A program made the translations under genes and the position numbers. From assembly GCA_964410215.1 (NCBI GenBank), contig CAYPHA010000027.1:1-55513 (forward strand): a stretch of 55,513 bases of DNA. Reading direction: 5' to 3'. Source of the stretch: CAYPHA01 sp964410215. GTDB lineage: Bacteria > Calditrichota > Calditrichia > Calditrichales > CAYPHA01. Numbering within the stretch: position 1 is the stretch's first letter; the number at the start of each line of letters is the position of its first letter. Shown piece by piece: positions 1-9,800 of the stretch. Below the pieces are notes generated by a model. The model did no database searches. It worked only from the letters and a program-made list of their open reading frames with translations, and was not told the DNA's origin.

Positions 1-35
1 AATCACAATTTTGAACTGAAGGGCACATGATGTAC

Positions 36-1055
36 TCAATAACCGGAAGAACCATTCTTCTTTTTCAATTTCTTCACTTCTTCATCAAAATCAGAAATGA
101 ATTTTTCATCCTGAATAATGCGGAATTTTTCATATTCCTTTTCAGCAGTTTCTTTGGCAACGGCTGCTGAAACCTGACCAGGATTGTTTAACACATCGTA
201 TTGATTAAACTGCAGAAAGGCGTCAAGACGGTCCGCCCATTCCTGCATCTTCATGGGAATCTGGCGTTCTGCCTGTAATTCGGCAAAATCCAGATACATG
301 GTCACAATACGGTTAAGATTGCGGATTTCTTTTTCCCCCAGATAGTTCTTGGCAATGCTGACATCCGATTTCAGTATTTTACCTTTTGGGGCGTTTTTCC
401 AGGTTGTAAGTCCCATGTGTTCTTTTTTTGAATCGGCTCTTTGAACAATGATCTCAGCGGCGGTTTGCCCGGTGATTGCCCAGTGTAACTTGTTTTGAAC
501 GGTTTGGTAGAACAGTTGCGTTATTTCCGCCTGCGGATCGTAATCGATGCTGCATTGCGCGTAGATGTCTGTAATCTTTTGATAAAAACGCCGCTCGCTT
601 GCACGGATTTCGCGGATGCGTTCCAGAAGTTCATCAAAGTAATCTTTGCCGAACAGCGTGCCGCCCTGCTTTAAGCGTTCATCATCCAGAGCAAAACCCT
701 TGGTGATAAACTCACGCAGCACGCGGGTTGCCCAAATACGGAATTGTGTAGCGATACTCGATTTTACGCGGTATCCTACAGAAATAATAGCGTCCAGGTT
801 GTAAAACTTTTGGTTACGTTTTACTTCCCTGCTTCCTTCTTTTTGAACTTGTAAGAAATCCTTACAAGTTGCTGTTTCTTCCAATTCGCCTTCTGCATAG
901 ATATTTTTTAAGTGCAATGTGATGTTCTGTGGTGTAGTCTGAAAAAGTTCAGCCAGCATCTTTTGAGTCAGCCAAACCGTTTCTTCCCGCACCAGCACTT
1001 CCACTTTAACATTGCCCTGCGGGGTGGTGTAGAAAATGATTTCAGAGTTTTTCAT
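36..1055 (-). CDS. RhuM family protein (virulence RhuM homologue)
   Basis: The 339-aa protein matches the RhuM family, named from Salmonella pathogenicity island 3 and common on mobile elements; the biochemical function of the family is not established. The N-terminal third carries a helix-turn-helix-like segment at about residues 32-50 (KMLAELFQTTPQNITLHL) followed by the conserved block with NLDAIISVGYRV near residue 88, which is the family hallmark. The length is normal for the family. Start is an ATG and the gene is the last of a run of minus-strand genes in an AT-rich island with restriction-modification-like genes, which fits an accessory or regulatory role in a mobile region. A direct role in virulence cannot be inferred. 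Confidence 0.85.
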   Translation of the reverse strand: MKNSEIIFYTTPQGNVKVEVLVREETVWLTQKMLAELFQTTPQNITLHLKNIYAEGELEETATCKDFLQVQKEGSREVKRNQKFYNLDAIISVGYRVKSSIATQFRIWATRVLREFITKGFALDDERLKQGGTLFGKDYFDELLERIREIRASERRFYQKITDIYAQCSIDYDPQAEITQLFYQTVQNKLHWAITGQTAAEIIVQRADSKKEHMGLTTWKNAPKGKILKSDVSIAKNYLGEKEIRNLNRIVTMYLDFAELQAERQIPMKMQEWADRLDAFLQFNQYDVLNNPGQVSAAVAKETAEKEYEKFRIIQDEKFISDFDEEVKKLKKKNGSSGY

Positions 1056-1120
1056 GTTTTACTTTCAATTTCATAATTCTCACACGTTTCCTTTGACAAT
1101 ACGTTTTTTAAATTAATTAT

Positions 1121-1148
1121 TTGACATGGCTAAATTAAATATTATATT
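1121..1148 (+). promoter_or_regulatory. Candidate sigma-70-type promoter facing right
   Basis: A perfect -35 TTGACA at 1121-1126 is followed after 16 bases by TATATT at 1143-1148, in an AT-rich spacer. A second TTGACA sits at 1093-1098. No plus-strand gene follows; the only thing downstream is a hairpin with a T-run about 45-70 bases on, so the transcript would be very short. Confidence 0.4.
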
Positions 1149-1154
1149 GTATAA

Positions 1155-1225
1155 GTTCTTTACCGAAGGAAAAGAATCTATAAAGGTTTCTGCCGCTGAA
1201 CCAGTATGAATCAGCGGCATTTTTT
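1155..1225 (+). ncRNA. Candidate short RNA between promoter and terminator hairpin
   Basis: This is inferred only from the pairing of a good promoter-like sequence (1121-1148) with a terminator-like hairpin ending near 1225. The RNA would be about 70 nt and carries no open reading frame of note. It lies divergent to the RhuM gene and antisense to the last bases of the small gene at 1224-1661. It matches no RNA family that I recognise. The alternative is that the hairpin simply ends the minus-strand transcript and the promoter is fortuitous. Confidence 0.25.
1192..1225 (+). terminator. Rho-independent terminator hairpin
   Basis: GCCGCTGA (1192-1199) pairs perfectly with TCAGCGGC (1211-1218) and is followed by A and a run of six T on the plus strand. 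It touches the stop codon of the minus-strand gene at 1224. Read on the minus strand the hairpin directly follows that stop but has only a weak U-tract, so it may act in both directions. Confidence 0.7.
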
Positions 1226-1661
1226 ATTTGTGCCATTTTGGGTTTTGTTTTATCAGTCTTAATGTTCTGCCTGAATTTGCAACAAACGCCGTAACAAAAA
1301 AACCTTTTGTATTATACTTATTTAAACTGATAATCACTATATAATTGCCCTGAACTACAGCTACCCGCTTTTTAAAGTCATGTTTTTTCTTTTTGTTGTT
1401 CCAGCCAAAATATATATCCGCCGTTGAATCTTCCAATGTGGACTTAATCCAGGGCATTCTTTCAGCCCTTGTCTGAGAAAAAATATCTTTACTACCCGCC
1501 TTGTCACTCGATTCAAAAAAGGCATGAAAAAATTTATCTTTATGAAAAAATACAGGAATATTATCAAATGTAATCGTCGGCTTTTTACAATAATTTTTTT
1601 CAAAAAAGTTTCGATAAGCGTACTGATCAGATAGTTTCAGAAGGGCAGGATAGTTTGTCAC
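1224..1661 (-). CDS. Small protein of unknown function, coupled to DUF3800 gene
   Basis: A basic protein of about 145 aa without signal peptide or membrane segment. The C-terminal half has a patterned beta-rich block: RVAVVQGNYIVIISL, then GFFVTAFVA and a terminal NPKW. This resembles the layout of small BECR-fold RNases in phage and toxin modules, but that is a guess from pattern only. The start is best placed at GTG 1661, whose last bases overlap the TGA stop of the upstream DUF3800 gene (GTGA), with a G-rich stretch just before; a TTG one codon upstream is possible. The overlap implies translational coupling, so the two products probably work as a pair. Confidence 0.6.
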   Translation of the reverse strand: MTNYPALLKLSDQYAYRNFFEKNYCKKPTITFDNIPVFFHKDKFFHAFFESSDKAGSKDIFSQTRAERMPWIKSTLEDSTADIYFGWNNKKKKHDFKKRVAVVQGNYIVIISLNKYNTKGFFVTAFVANSGRTLRLIKQNPKWHK

Positions 1662-2353
1662 CAACCACCCCCAGGATGGATTTTAAAAATGTTAAATTTC
1701 TCTTCCCTTTTAGGTGTTGGACTAATTTCTTTACGTAAATAATCTTCTGTATGCGTTATTAGTTGTTTTTTCAAAGGGCTTATGGTTTGATTATTGAACT
1801 TTGCATTTACTAAACCCGTAAGTAAGTCAGCCAGTTGGATTAACAGAACTTCCTCAGAAGGTAGGGCTTGTATAAAATCAATAACGGAGGAGATATTCGA
1901 ATTAGAAAGAACCTTTTTTAAGGTAATTAAGCGGTCGCTTTTTCGGGTTGTTTTTTCGTCAAGAAAAATCCTGTAGGAATTAAAATCTAAAATCCAATTA
2001 TGTAGTAACTGATAATAAAACTTAAAAAAACCTAATTCCGCATCATTTTGGTGAAACCTGACCAAATCTACAAGTTGTCGCTCAATGAGAATAACGCGAA
2101 AACGGAGATTCTTATTCATAAAAAAATAGGTGATAATATCTTTATAAAGTTTGAGATTCTTATTACCCACTTTATTCCATTTAATTTCTCCGGATAACTT
2201 ATGTTTATTTATCAGAGCCTTAATATCTTTTTTAACATAAGTCTTCTGATCAGAGGGTAACCAAACACTACCAATGGCTAAAAAAATTGCTTGTGGATTT
2301 TTACTGGAAAATAATTCCGGCCGGCTTTCATCACAAAAAACTTCAAAGTCCAT
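1658..2353 (-). CDS. DUF3800 domain protein
   Basis: The 231-aa protein has the DUF3800 signature: an N-terminal CDES motif (residues 7-10) in a short beta strand, a second acidic strand (FLDEK, about 136-140) and the helix QLADLLTG (about 173-180). DUF3800 proteins are predicted to have an RNase H-like fold with acidic active-site residues and are frequent in phage-defence and mobile regions; the activity is unproven. ATG start at 2353 is preceded by AAGGTG. The gene lies just downstream of the methyltransferase gene and overlaps the next small gene by four bases, so it may be co-transcribed with the restriction-like genes or form its own two-gene module. Confidence 0.8.
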   Translation of the reverse strand: MDFEVFCDESRPELFSSKNPQAIFLAIGSVWLPSDQKTYVKKDIKALINKHKLSGEIKWNKVGNKNLKLYKDIITYFFMNKNLRFRVILIERQLVDLVRFHQNDAELGFFKFYYQLLHNWILDFNSYRIFLDEKTTRKSDRLITLKKVLSNSNISSVIDFIQALPSEEVLLIQLADLLTGLVNAKFNNQTISPLKKQLITHTEDYLRKEISPTPKREEKFNIFKIHPGGGW

Positions 2354-2383
2354 ATTTCACCTTAGAAAAAATGTTTTTTATTT

Positions 2384-5300
2384 TCACCCCACAGCCTTTA
2401 TTGGCCCTATCAAATCCGCCAGACGAATATCCATCAGTTTAAGATTATTCATAATCTCGTTATCTTTTTGGCGAAGATTTTGATAAACATTTTGGATGGT
2501 CTTTATTTTCTCTTCGTCGCTCAAGCCTTCGATGGATGGAAAATCCCGTTCCACATAAGGGATAAAGGTAATGACGGCTTTTTTGAATTCTTCTTCGAAA
2601 TAGAGTTCAAAGACCAGGGCATCGATGATTTCTTCAAACTGATTTACAATATGAGTATTGGGAACAAATTTATTAATTTGAACTGTTGTATCTAATTCAT
2701 TCAGAAACAATATGGCTTTCACTAATTTGATTATGCAATTATGAGCGTTACATAAATGCTTATCATCGAAATCAATTCGCTTGACAGGAAATGGATGAAG
2801 ATATTGTGTTTTAAATGTATAGTAACCGCCACGAAGTATATACCCGGTATTAGTAAGAAAAAACCATAAGAGTTTAGAATTTAAAATACCAAGCCAATAG
2901 TATTTACTTTCTTTAACGTTAGTTTTAAAAATAAAACTATACACCTTGGTTGTATGATATAAATTTGCCTGTATATCAATGGTAAGTTCCGGTCGAACGG
3001 CAATTTCTGGCGTGATTATTTTTTCGGTTTTAAATTCTGAAAGATTTTTAGGATAGATATAGGCATAGAAACTATCATGCTGCATTCTGCCATTTTCACG
3101 CATTTCCAATTCCTTTTTATTGGCAAGCAGATAATTCCAACCATTGGGGAAATTAGATTTAATGTATTTTCCGCTCATCAATCCAGGTTTGCCTTGAGAA
3201 ATTTTATATGGAAAAATCACCACGTTTTTGGGTTTGGGCATTTTATAACGCTTTACATCTTTCCCCATTAAAAATGGTTTAACCATTCCTTTTTCAATTT
3301 CTAGTTCTTTGTCGAGCGCAGTAGAATAAACCTGGTATGAATTGCTTTTTTCTACAATTATTTTCAAAACATAAATCTTGTCTGCACTGGTTGCTAATCC
3401 CTGAAAGATTTTTCTGGTAATATCTTGTAATGTCTCCGGTTGTTTTTTCAATAAATCCATTATGTTTTTGATGGTTGGATTAGAAAAATGCCATTTTTCG
3501 TCGCCTTCCGGTTGTTTAATAAAATAACCGGGTTGAGAAAGTAAAGTCCGCTTCCAGAGTGAAGGTGTAGAAGCATTAATAAATTCAAATTGTTCTTGTC
3601 TTTCCTTTTTCAGGAATAAAAGGCAGGTATAATTCGATGCAGCATTAAAAATCTGTTCAGCCCCAAAATGAACGATTTTAATGAGCGCTTTTTCACGGGC
3701 AATCAGTTCTCTTATGCCAGCGCCAAAATCAGATTGAAAAAATTTGTGGGGTTGAATGTAATTTATAATGCCACCATCATTTAAAAATTCATATCCCCGC
3801 TCGATGAACAGTACATATAAATCCCAGTTGCCGGTTTTTGTAGATTTATAGTTCTTTTTGGCAAATGTAATTAATGAAGGATTTGTTTTTTTAATGCCCT
3901 GCAAACGAAGGTATGGCGGATTTCCAATAACAATGTCGAACTTGCTAAAACCCAACATCCACTCGGGGTCAAACCAGTCGGTTTTAGAATGGTCAAAGGG
4001 ATTCCAACTGCCAATTTTATAAGCGCGGTTATCTTGATTATTATTCTTAAACAAACTCAACTGCTGGATAAATATCTTATTTTGTAAATGCAAAAACCGC
4101 TTTCTTATTTCTTCTTTTTCCTTACCATAACTTTGCAGATAGGCTTTTCTAAGGCGTTTCAGTTCATTCAATTCGTTCATGTTTTCAAAAAGGTCGGTCT
4201 GGCCTGGCTCAATCGGTAAATGCATCAATGTATCTGCTGTAACAAATTTAAATTCCAGGTTGGGCAGGGCTTCTACACCGCGGTTGGGTTTGCTGTCATC
4301 AATCGTTTCATCCACAACTAGGGTCAAAAAGCAGCGCAGTTTAGAAATCTCGGCCGCAATGGGCTGGATATCCACGCCAAACAAAGAATTCTGGATAATG
4401 CCCAGTTTACGGGCATATTCCACGCTGGCTGTATCCAGTTTTTCTTTGATCTGTTTTCTTAAAATGGCGTTTTCAATACGGCTGATCTGGCGTCCTTTCC
4501 ACCATTCAGAATCAGGATCGAGTTTCTGCAACGCCATTACAATTTTCTGCATCACCCCAATCGGAAAGGCGCCGCTGCCACAAGCCGGATCCAACACAGT
4601 GAGTTTATCCAGTGCGTTTAAAATCTTTTCATTGTCATCTCTGTTAAAAGAAACCTTTTCATCCATTTTAAAAATGGGGCGCAGTTTTTCAATTTCGATT
4701 TCTGTTTTATTATTCAGATAATAAAGCAGGCTTTCCGCAGCCATGTAATCCACAATTTCCCGCGGGGTATAATAACTGCCGGTGGCTTTGCGGGCTGTTT
4801 CGCCGCTGTCTGGATCGATTTCCGCCAGGAGATTTTCAAAGATACGCCCCAGCATTTCCGGATCGACGCTTACTTCAATATCTACAACCGAGTTTTCGTC
4901 GATGGTGAAATTAAATTTTTCCAGTTCAATGAAAAAATCTAAATACCACTGATCGGGTATTTTGAGTGTATTTAAATTCCTGCTTAGCCCGGTAAAAGTA
5001 TCCGGCAGGTAAAAATCATCCGGGTGTGGTTCAAATAAGCCGCCGTTCAGGAAAGGTGTGATCTCACACCCTTTAGGCAGACCTTTGAAGCGCTCGCCCA
5101 TGGGTGTATTCAGGGTTTGAAAGAATAGACGTTCCAGAATGGTATGATAATAGTTTTTATTCTCTTTAACAGCCTGGCTGGAAAGCAATTGTTCGGGCAA
5201 CAGGGGAAAACCGTCATCCGATTTTTTCATTTTCAGAAACCAGCAGAAGATAATGCGACCGATCAAACGCACGGCAAATTCCTGATACAGTTTTCGGGAA

Positions 5301-5956
5301 TCATTATTCGTCGCATCAACCCCTGGCAATTCCAGAATGCGTTGATAGGTAACCGCCTTTTTCCCCTTGCCGGCGGTAGCGCCGACCAGCTGATAAAAAT
5401 AGCGAGCGACTGTTTTGTAAAATTCTTCATTCAACGCTTCCACGCTGAAAGCGTTACGAATATCTTCCAGCGTTTGCGGTTTACCGGCTATGAAATATAG
5501 TCGATCAACCGGTGTTTTGGTTTTCTCATCTTTACCCAATAGATAGGTATATCGTTTTGGTTCAGTGGTAATTTTTACAGGTTCATCGTTTTCATTACGA
5601 GCTCGGATCTCTGAGACAAAGGATAATCGCCATTTGTCATTTTGCACAAAAACGATCAGCGCCCCGTCCACGTCATATTTGTACACATTGCGCAGTAGGC
5701 TGCGCAGGCCAACCTTGTTGCGTTCCAGCATTACGCCCGGCAGCACGTTTACCTGGTATAAACCGATCAGCCGGTCGTCCTGGGTTTCAAAACTGCCTAA
5801 TTCATAAGCGGCTTCGGCTTTATCGTTTGAAGGCAGCATAATGGACTGGGGCTGCTGGTGGAAGTGTTTAACATTAAAAATTTCAGCAAGCGTGTTGCGC
5901 CAGTTATCAAGATCAAACGGCGCGGATAAGATTTCCGATAGTTGGGCTTTAGTCAT
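2384..5956 (-). CDS. Eco57I-like N6-adenine DNA methyltransferase with C-terminal specificity region
   Basis: A 1190-aa protein of the Eco57I/type IIG-like methylase class. Relative to the start used here, the SAM-binding motif DPACGSGAF lies near residue 453, the catalytic NPPY motif near 678, and a conserved YYTPREIVDYM block near 397. The region from about 790 to 1150 resembles TaqI-like target-recognition domains (IFQGLATSADKIYVL and following). The N-terminal 250 residues are not recognised; no clear PD-(D/E)XK nuclease was seen. Start: a TTG at 5977 is in frame, but ATG 5956 is preceded by GGAAG and overlaps the stop of the DinD gene, so it is preferred. It probably acts with the helicase-nuclease at 6818-10117, which would supply cleavage. 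Confidence 0.85.
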   Translation of the reverse strand: MTKAQLSEILSAPFDLDNWRNTLAEIFNVKHFHQQPQSIMLPSNDKAEAAYELGSFETQDDRLIGLYQVNVLPGVMLERNKVGLRSLLRNVYKYDVDGALIVFVQNDKWRLSFVSEIRARNENDEPVKITTEPKRYTYLLGKDEKTKTPVDRLYFIAGKPQTLEDIRNAFSVEALNEEFYKTVARYFYQLVGATAGKGKKAVTYQRILELPGVDATNNDSRKLYQEFAVRLIGRIIFCWFLKMKKSDDGFPLLPEQLLSSQAVKENKNYYHTILERLFFQTLNTPMGERFKGLPKGCEITPFLNGGLFEPHPDDFYLPDTFTGLSRNLNTLKIPDQWYLDFFIELEKFNFTIDENSVVDIEVSVDPEMLGRIFENLLAEIDPDSGETARKATGSYYTPREIVDYMAAESLLYYLNNKTEIEIEKLRPIFKMDEKVSFNRDDNEKILNALDKLTVLDPACGSGAFPIGVMQKIVMALQKLDPDSEWWKGRQISRIENAILRKQIKEKLDTASVEYARKLGIIQNSLFGVDIQPIAAEISKLRCFLTLVVDETIDDSKPNRGVEALPNLEFKFVTADTLMHLPIEPGQTDLFENMNELNELKRLRKAYLQSYGKEKEEIRKRFLHLQNKIFIQQLSLFKNNNQDNRAYKIGSWNPFDHSKTDWFDPEWMLGFSKFDIVIGNPPYLRLQGIKKTNPSLITFAKKNYKSTKTGNWDLYVLFIERGYEFLNDGGIINYIQPHKFFQSDFGAGIRELIAREKALIKIVHFGAEQIFNAASNYTCLLFLKKERQEQFEFINASTPSLWKRTLLSQPGYFIKQPEGDEKWHFSNPTIKNIMDLLKKQPETLQDITRKIFQGLATSADKIYVLKIIVEKSNSYQVYSTALDKELEIEKGMVKPFLMGKDVKRYKMPKPKNVVIFPYKISQGKPGLMSGKYIKSNFPNGWNYLLANKKELEMRENGRMQHDSFYAYIYPKNLSEFKTEKIITPEIAVRPELTIDIQANLYHTTKVYSFIFKTNVKESKYYWLGILNSKLLWFFLTNTGYILRGGYYTFKTQYLHPFPVKRIDFDDKHLCNAHNCIIKLVKAILFLNELDTTVQINKFVPNTHIVNQFEEIIDALVFELYFEEEFKKAVITFIPYVERDFPSIEGLSDEEKIKTIQNVYQNLRQKDNEIMNNLKLMDIRLADLIGPIKAVG

Positions 5957-6791
5957 CGAGCGCTTCCGGTTTGTCAATGAATTGTTTATCCTGAGTTTTT
6001 ACCCGGCGTTCCAGTTTTTTCACGTCTTCTTCCGGCGGCAGTTCTTCTGGACGGATACCGCGTTCCAGCAATAATTTTCGAACGCTGGTATTGTTTGTTA
6101 TATGTTCCCAGGCAATTTGATCGCCCTGATTAATATCCTTGTCCTTCACATTAAATATGGTAATTTCCGTGGCAAAATCTTTTGCCTTAATAGTGATTGT
6201 CGGCAGAAAATCCGCTAAAGGCCGGTTTGGCTTAACGCCAAGTTTTTGTTTCATCTGTGCGGTAGTAAAGCCAAAGAGCGCCTGATCGCCCTTGCTGCGG
6301 ATGATGCCAAAGTTTTTGTCATCGCCGGTTTTTTCAAAGATCAATTCGGAAAGTTCTTTCTCGGAAAAAGTGAGTTTCTGCCGCGCCTGTAGTCGTTCCC
6401 AATCTTTGATGCGTTGCTCGATAATCTCGAATTTTCGGGTTTGCACGGCAAAGTAATTTTGGGCAAAGGCAATCGCTTCTTTTCTGGGATCGCCATTCTG
6501 CGCAATCAGATAACAGGCGAAACGGGTGAGCATAAAATCGGGAATTTCTTTCGATGCGCCTTTCGGCATGGCGATCGTTTTGTTGACGTCAACAAAATGA
6601 TCGGTAATGGGGTGTCCCGCTGTTTCGCAGGAAGTTTTGGCTTTGTTTATTACCAGTAAAAAATTGCGCCATTCCGTGTAGTCTAAAAGATGCTGCAAAT
6701 CCCGCGCAAACCAAAATTCAATATCATTCTTTGTGTGATTAACGCAGGATTCAAAGTCTTTGGTCAGGTGTATTATGACTTCTTTTTTCAT
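5949..6791 (-). CDS. dinD: DinD-like DNA damage-inducible protein
   Basis: The 280-aa product is a full-length homologue of DinD (E. coli 274 aa). The N-terminal BRO/KilA-N-like antirepressor fold shows FWFARDLQHLLDYTEW (about residues 27-42) and the family block PDFMLTRFACYLIAQNGDPR (about 84-103). E. coli DinD is SOS-induced and has been reported to inhibit RecA filament activity; homologues often lie inside restriction-modification operons. Here it sits exactly between the helicase-nuclease and methylase genes, with 26 bases upstream and an 8-base overlap downstream, so it belongs to the same transcript. ATG start with GGAAG. No LexA box was identified upstream. Confidence 0.85.
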   Translation of the reverse strand: MKKEVIIHLTKDFESCVNHTKNDIEFWFARDLQHLLDYTEWRNFLLVINKAKTSCETAGHPITDHFVDVNKTIAMPKGASKEIPDFMLTRFACYLIAQNGDPRKEAIAFAQNYFAVQTRKFEIIEQRIKDWERLQARQKLTFSEKELSELIFEKTGDDKNFGIIRSKGDQALFGFTTAQMKQKLGVKPNRPLADFLPTITIKAKDFATEITIFNVKDKDINQGDQIAWEHITNNTSVRKLLLERGIRPEELPPEEDVKKLERRVKTQDKQFIDKPEALDD

Positions 6792-6817
6792 TCAAGGTCT
6801 TCCATTACATTAAATTT

Positions 6818-9800
6818 TCAAGGGATAAAGGTTTCCGAGATTACGATTTCCGGTGAAATATTAAAATCCAGATCGCTATGCGGTTGGGCTTCAGTATCAT
6901 CCAGTTCAAGCGCGTCATATTTCTTTGCTATCGCCAGCAGCAGATTATCCGCCTGGGCGTAAGTGATCTGTTTTTTATCCAGTTTCTGGCGAATTTTACG
7001 GATTTCATTAGGCAGCGGGGTAAAGGTTCCGGCGTCGACTAAATCCGCCAGATTTGCACAAATGGTTTTAACTTCGCTCTTTTTAGATAAACCTTTCATG
7101 TCGCGCAAAAACTTTTTAGCCTGTGCCGAAATGGCGTCGGCTTTTTCGGTGGTGGTTACTTTCTCGGTCGATGCGCCCAGGAAATCTTTTTCAAAAAGGT
7201 CTAACGCCGCCTGCACATGGTTGTAATGAATTTTGGGTAAATCATAGGCGGGTTCTGCTGCCGTTGCCTGGAATATTTCTGCGGCTTCCAGGAAGGTCAG
7301 CGATTTAACATTTTCATCTTTATCAATTTGATAGAATTCCATTTTATAAGGGGATTTCAAAAATACGGCTGACGAGTCCTTCGCGGTATCATTTAAGGTA
7401 TATTTATTTTTTCGGGCGGTTCGCGCTTTTAAAGGAAAGTTTTTGATGCGCTTAAACTCTTTGGGATTAGCGTCTTTGAATTCGCGGATAAAGCGCAGGT
7501 AATGAAGCCGTTTATCTTCTTCGTCCGGCAATCCTTCTTTGAACAGTTCAAACTGCTCGACCAGTTCTTCATGCGTAAAAATTTGTGCATCTTCGCCAAA
7601 AGCAGTATGGAATCCTTGTAATTTGACCAAAGCATTATTATACAGGTGGATTTCTTCATCACCCTGCTGTGAAGGATAAAAGTTGTAATTATAGACAACG
7701 CCCGCAATGCTGCCAATGCGATTTACCCGGCCGATACGCTGCATCAGGCGGGTTGCATTCCAGGGTGTATCGTAATTCACGATGACATTGGCGCGGTGTA
7801 AATTGACGCCTTCCGCCAGCACATCCGTGGAAATCATAAATTTGTAATCATCCTTCATATCACCGGGATAATTGGCGTCAAAATTTTGCTGGATTATTTC
7901 AAACAGTCTTTTACGGTTGTCAGATGAAATATTTAAAACACGGGTATTCAACTTATCTTCAATTTCATTTTGCAGATAATCAGCAGTGTCAGCACTTTCT
8001 GTAAAGATAATTAACTTCCCGGACGGATTCATTTCAATGTTAAGCAAGTCATCCTGCAGGGCTTCAAAAAAGGCTTCAATCTTTGGATCTTGTTTTACTT
8101 TTTCCCATTCTTTGACCAATTCCAGTAAAAGTGTATAATCTTTTTTTAATCCATCAATAAATTCAGGATTAAAATCTTCCGGTTTAAAAATATTATTGCG
8201 GGGATTTTCAAGATTCTTTTCCAGAAGCATTGTTTCGATATCTTCAAAACTGATTCCTTTTTCCATCAGGTCATTAATGTTCAAATCCGGTGCGATAAAT
8301 ACTTTCCCCTTTTCAAGCATTTGAATCATGCGTGCTGTGGCTTTGGTCAGGTTACCCAGTGAAATTTTGAATGCATGGAAACTGCTTTCCAGCCTTTTCA
8401 CCATCAACGTCTTAATAATACCTGCCAGGGATTTAGAAACCAAAACCGCCTGATCGTAATACAATTCTCTTAAATCTTCGTTCAGATAGCGAATGGCCTG
8501 ATAGCGCAGATAATTTATTTTTTCATTATCCGTTAAATAAAATATAGTGTGGTAGAAAAGTTTACTCAGTTTCGCATCCATTTGATATACTTTCGGACGG
8601 GGCGGTGCGGGTTCGGGAAATTCAATGCCCTGTGCTTTCATATCTTCCATATACTTGGGATAATTTTGCAAATCCTTTCGCGTTCTTCGCACGGTTATTT
8701 GAGAAATAAGTTTTTCGCGAATGATAGTATATAATTCTCTTATGCGGTTTAAATCCGGTTGTTCATGCCGGATTATTTCCCGGTATTCCCGGATGATTGG
8801 GCCAAAAAAGTTTTGCAGGTTAGTAACTGTCAGTGTGCTTCTGCGGGCGTCCTGGAAAAGCAATAATTGGTAATACAAATCCTGCGGCCGGTTATTGAGT
8901 GGTGTGGCAGAGATTAAAATGACTTTCTTTTTAGTTCCTGAGATCAAACCTTCGCCATTGCGTGGCGCTTTGCAGATACGCTGTAAATTGCCAAACATTT
9001 GTGACGTGTGGTTCCGATAACGGTGTGCTTCATCAACCAAAACCAAATCATAATCTTCTTTAGCCCAATAATTTAAATCCTTGCCTTCGATTAACTTGTC
9101 GAGTCTGCCATTGGTGATAAATTTTGTATGACGGTCAATGCCAAAAAAACGAAATGTTGTTTTCCAGTTTTTTTCAAGCGCCGGTGGAAAAACCACCAAT
9201 ATTTTTGTATTAAGAGAACCGTTGGCAATTAGGAAACGCTTGGCTATCATTGCGGCCACAACTGTTTTCCCCAATCCGACGACATCCGCTAAAAAGAAAC
9301 CGTTGTGTTCAAGCAGCATCTGGAAACCCTGGTTAACGGCGTCAATCTGGTAAGTCAGTTTTTTATAATTCTTGGGTAGATCGCCAACGGTATCCGGATC
9401 ATAGTCAATGTTTTTGCCAAAATACTCGATGAGTAATTTCAGATATAATTCAAACGGTGTGAACTTTTGACCAATATGGGTTTTCTGTTTGAATTGTTGA
9501 ATATCAGCCGGAAGGATTGGCGTTGAATTTTTCCATAATTCGTTGAATTCCTTTTTGGTGTATTCAATGTCGTCAAAATCTTTTAAGGCAACATTCAGTT
9601 CATAATTTGGGGTTTTCTTAATACCCAGCCCGGCTTCCGTCAGATTAGACGATCCCATGATTACCCAGCCATCGGAATGCTCGGAATGCTTTTCCGGTAG
9701 GAACAAATAAAACTTGGCATGAAGTGATTTGGAATTGTGCGCTCTTACTTCAATTCTGCCTTCAATTAAATCATTTACAAATTTAATAATACCTAGTTCA

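Noticed and set aside
5957..5977. Start of the methylase gene at TTG 5977
   Set aside because: ATG 5956 has a ribosome-binding site at good distance and gives the shorter overlap with dinD.
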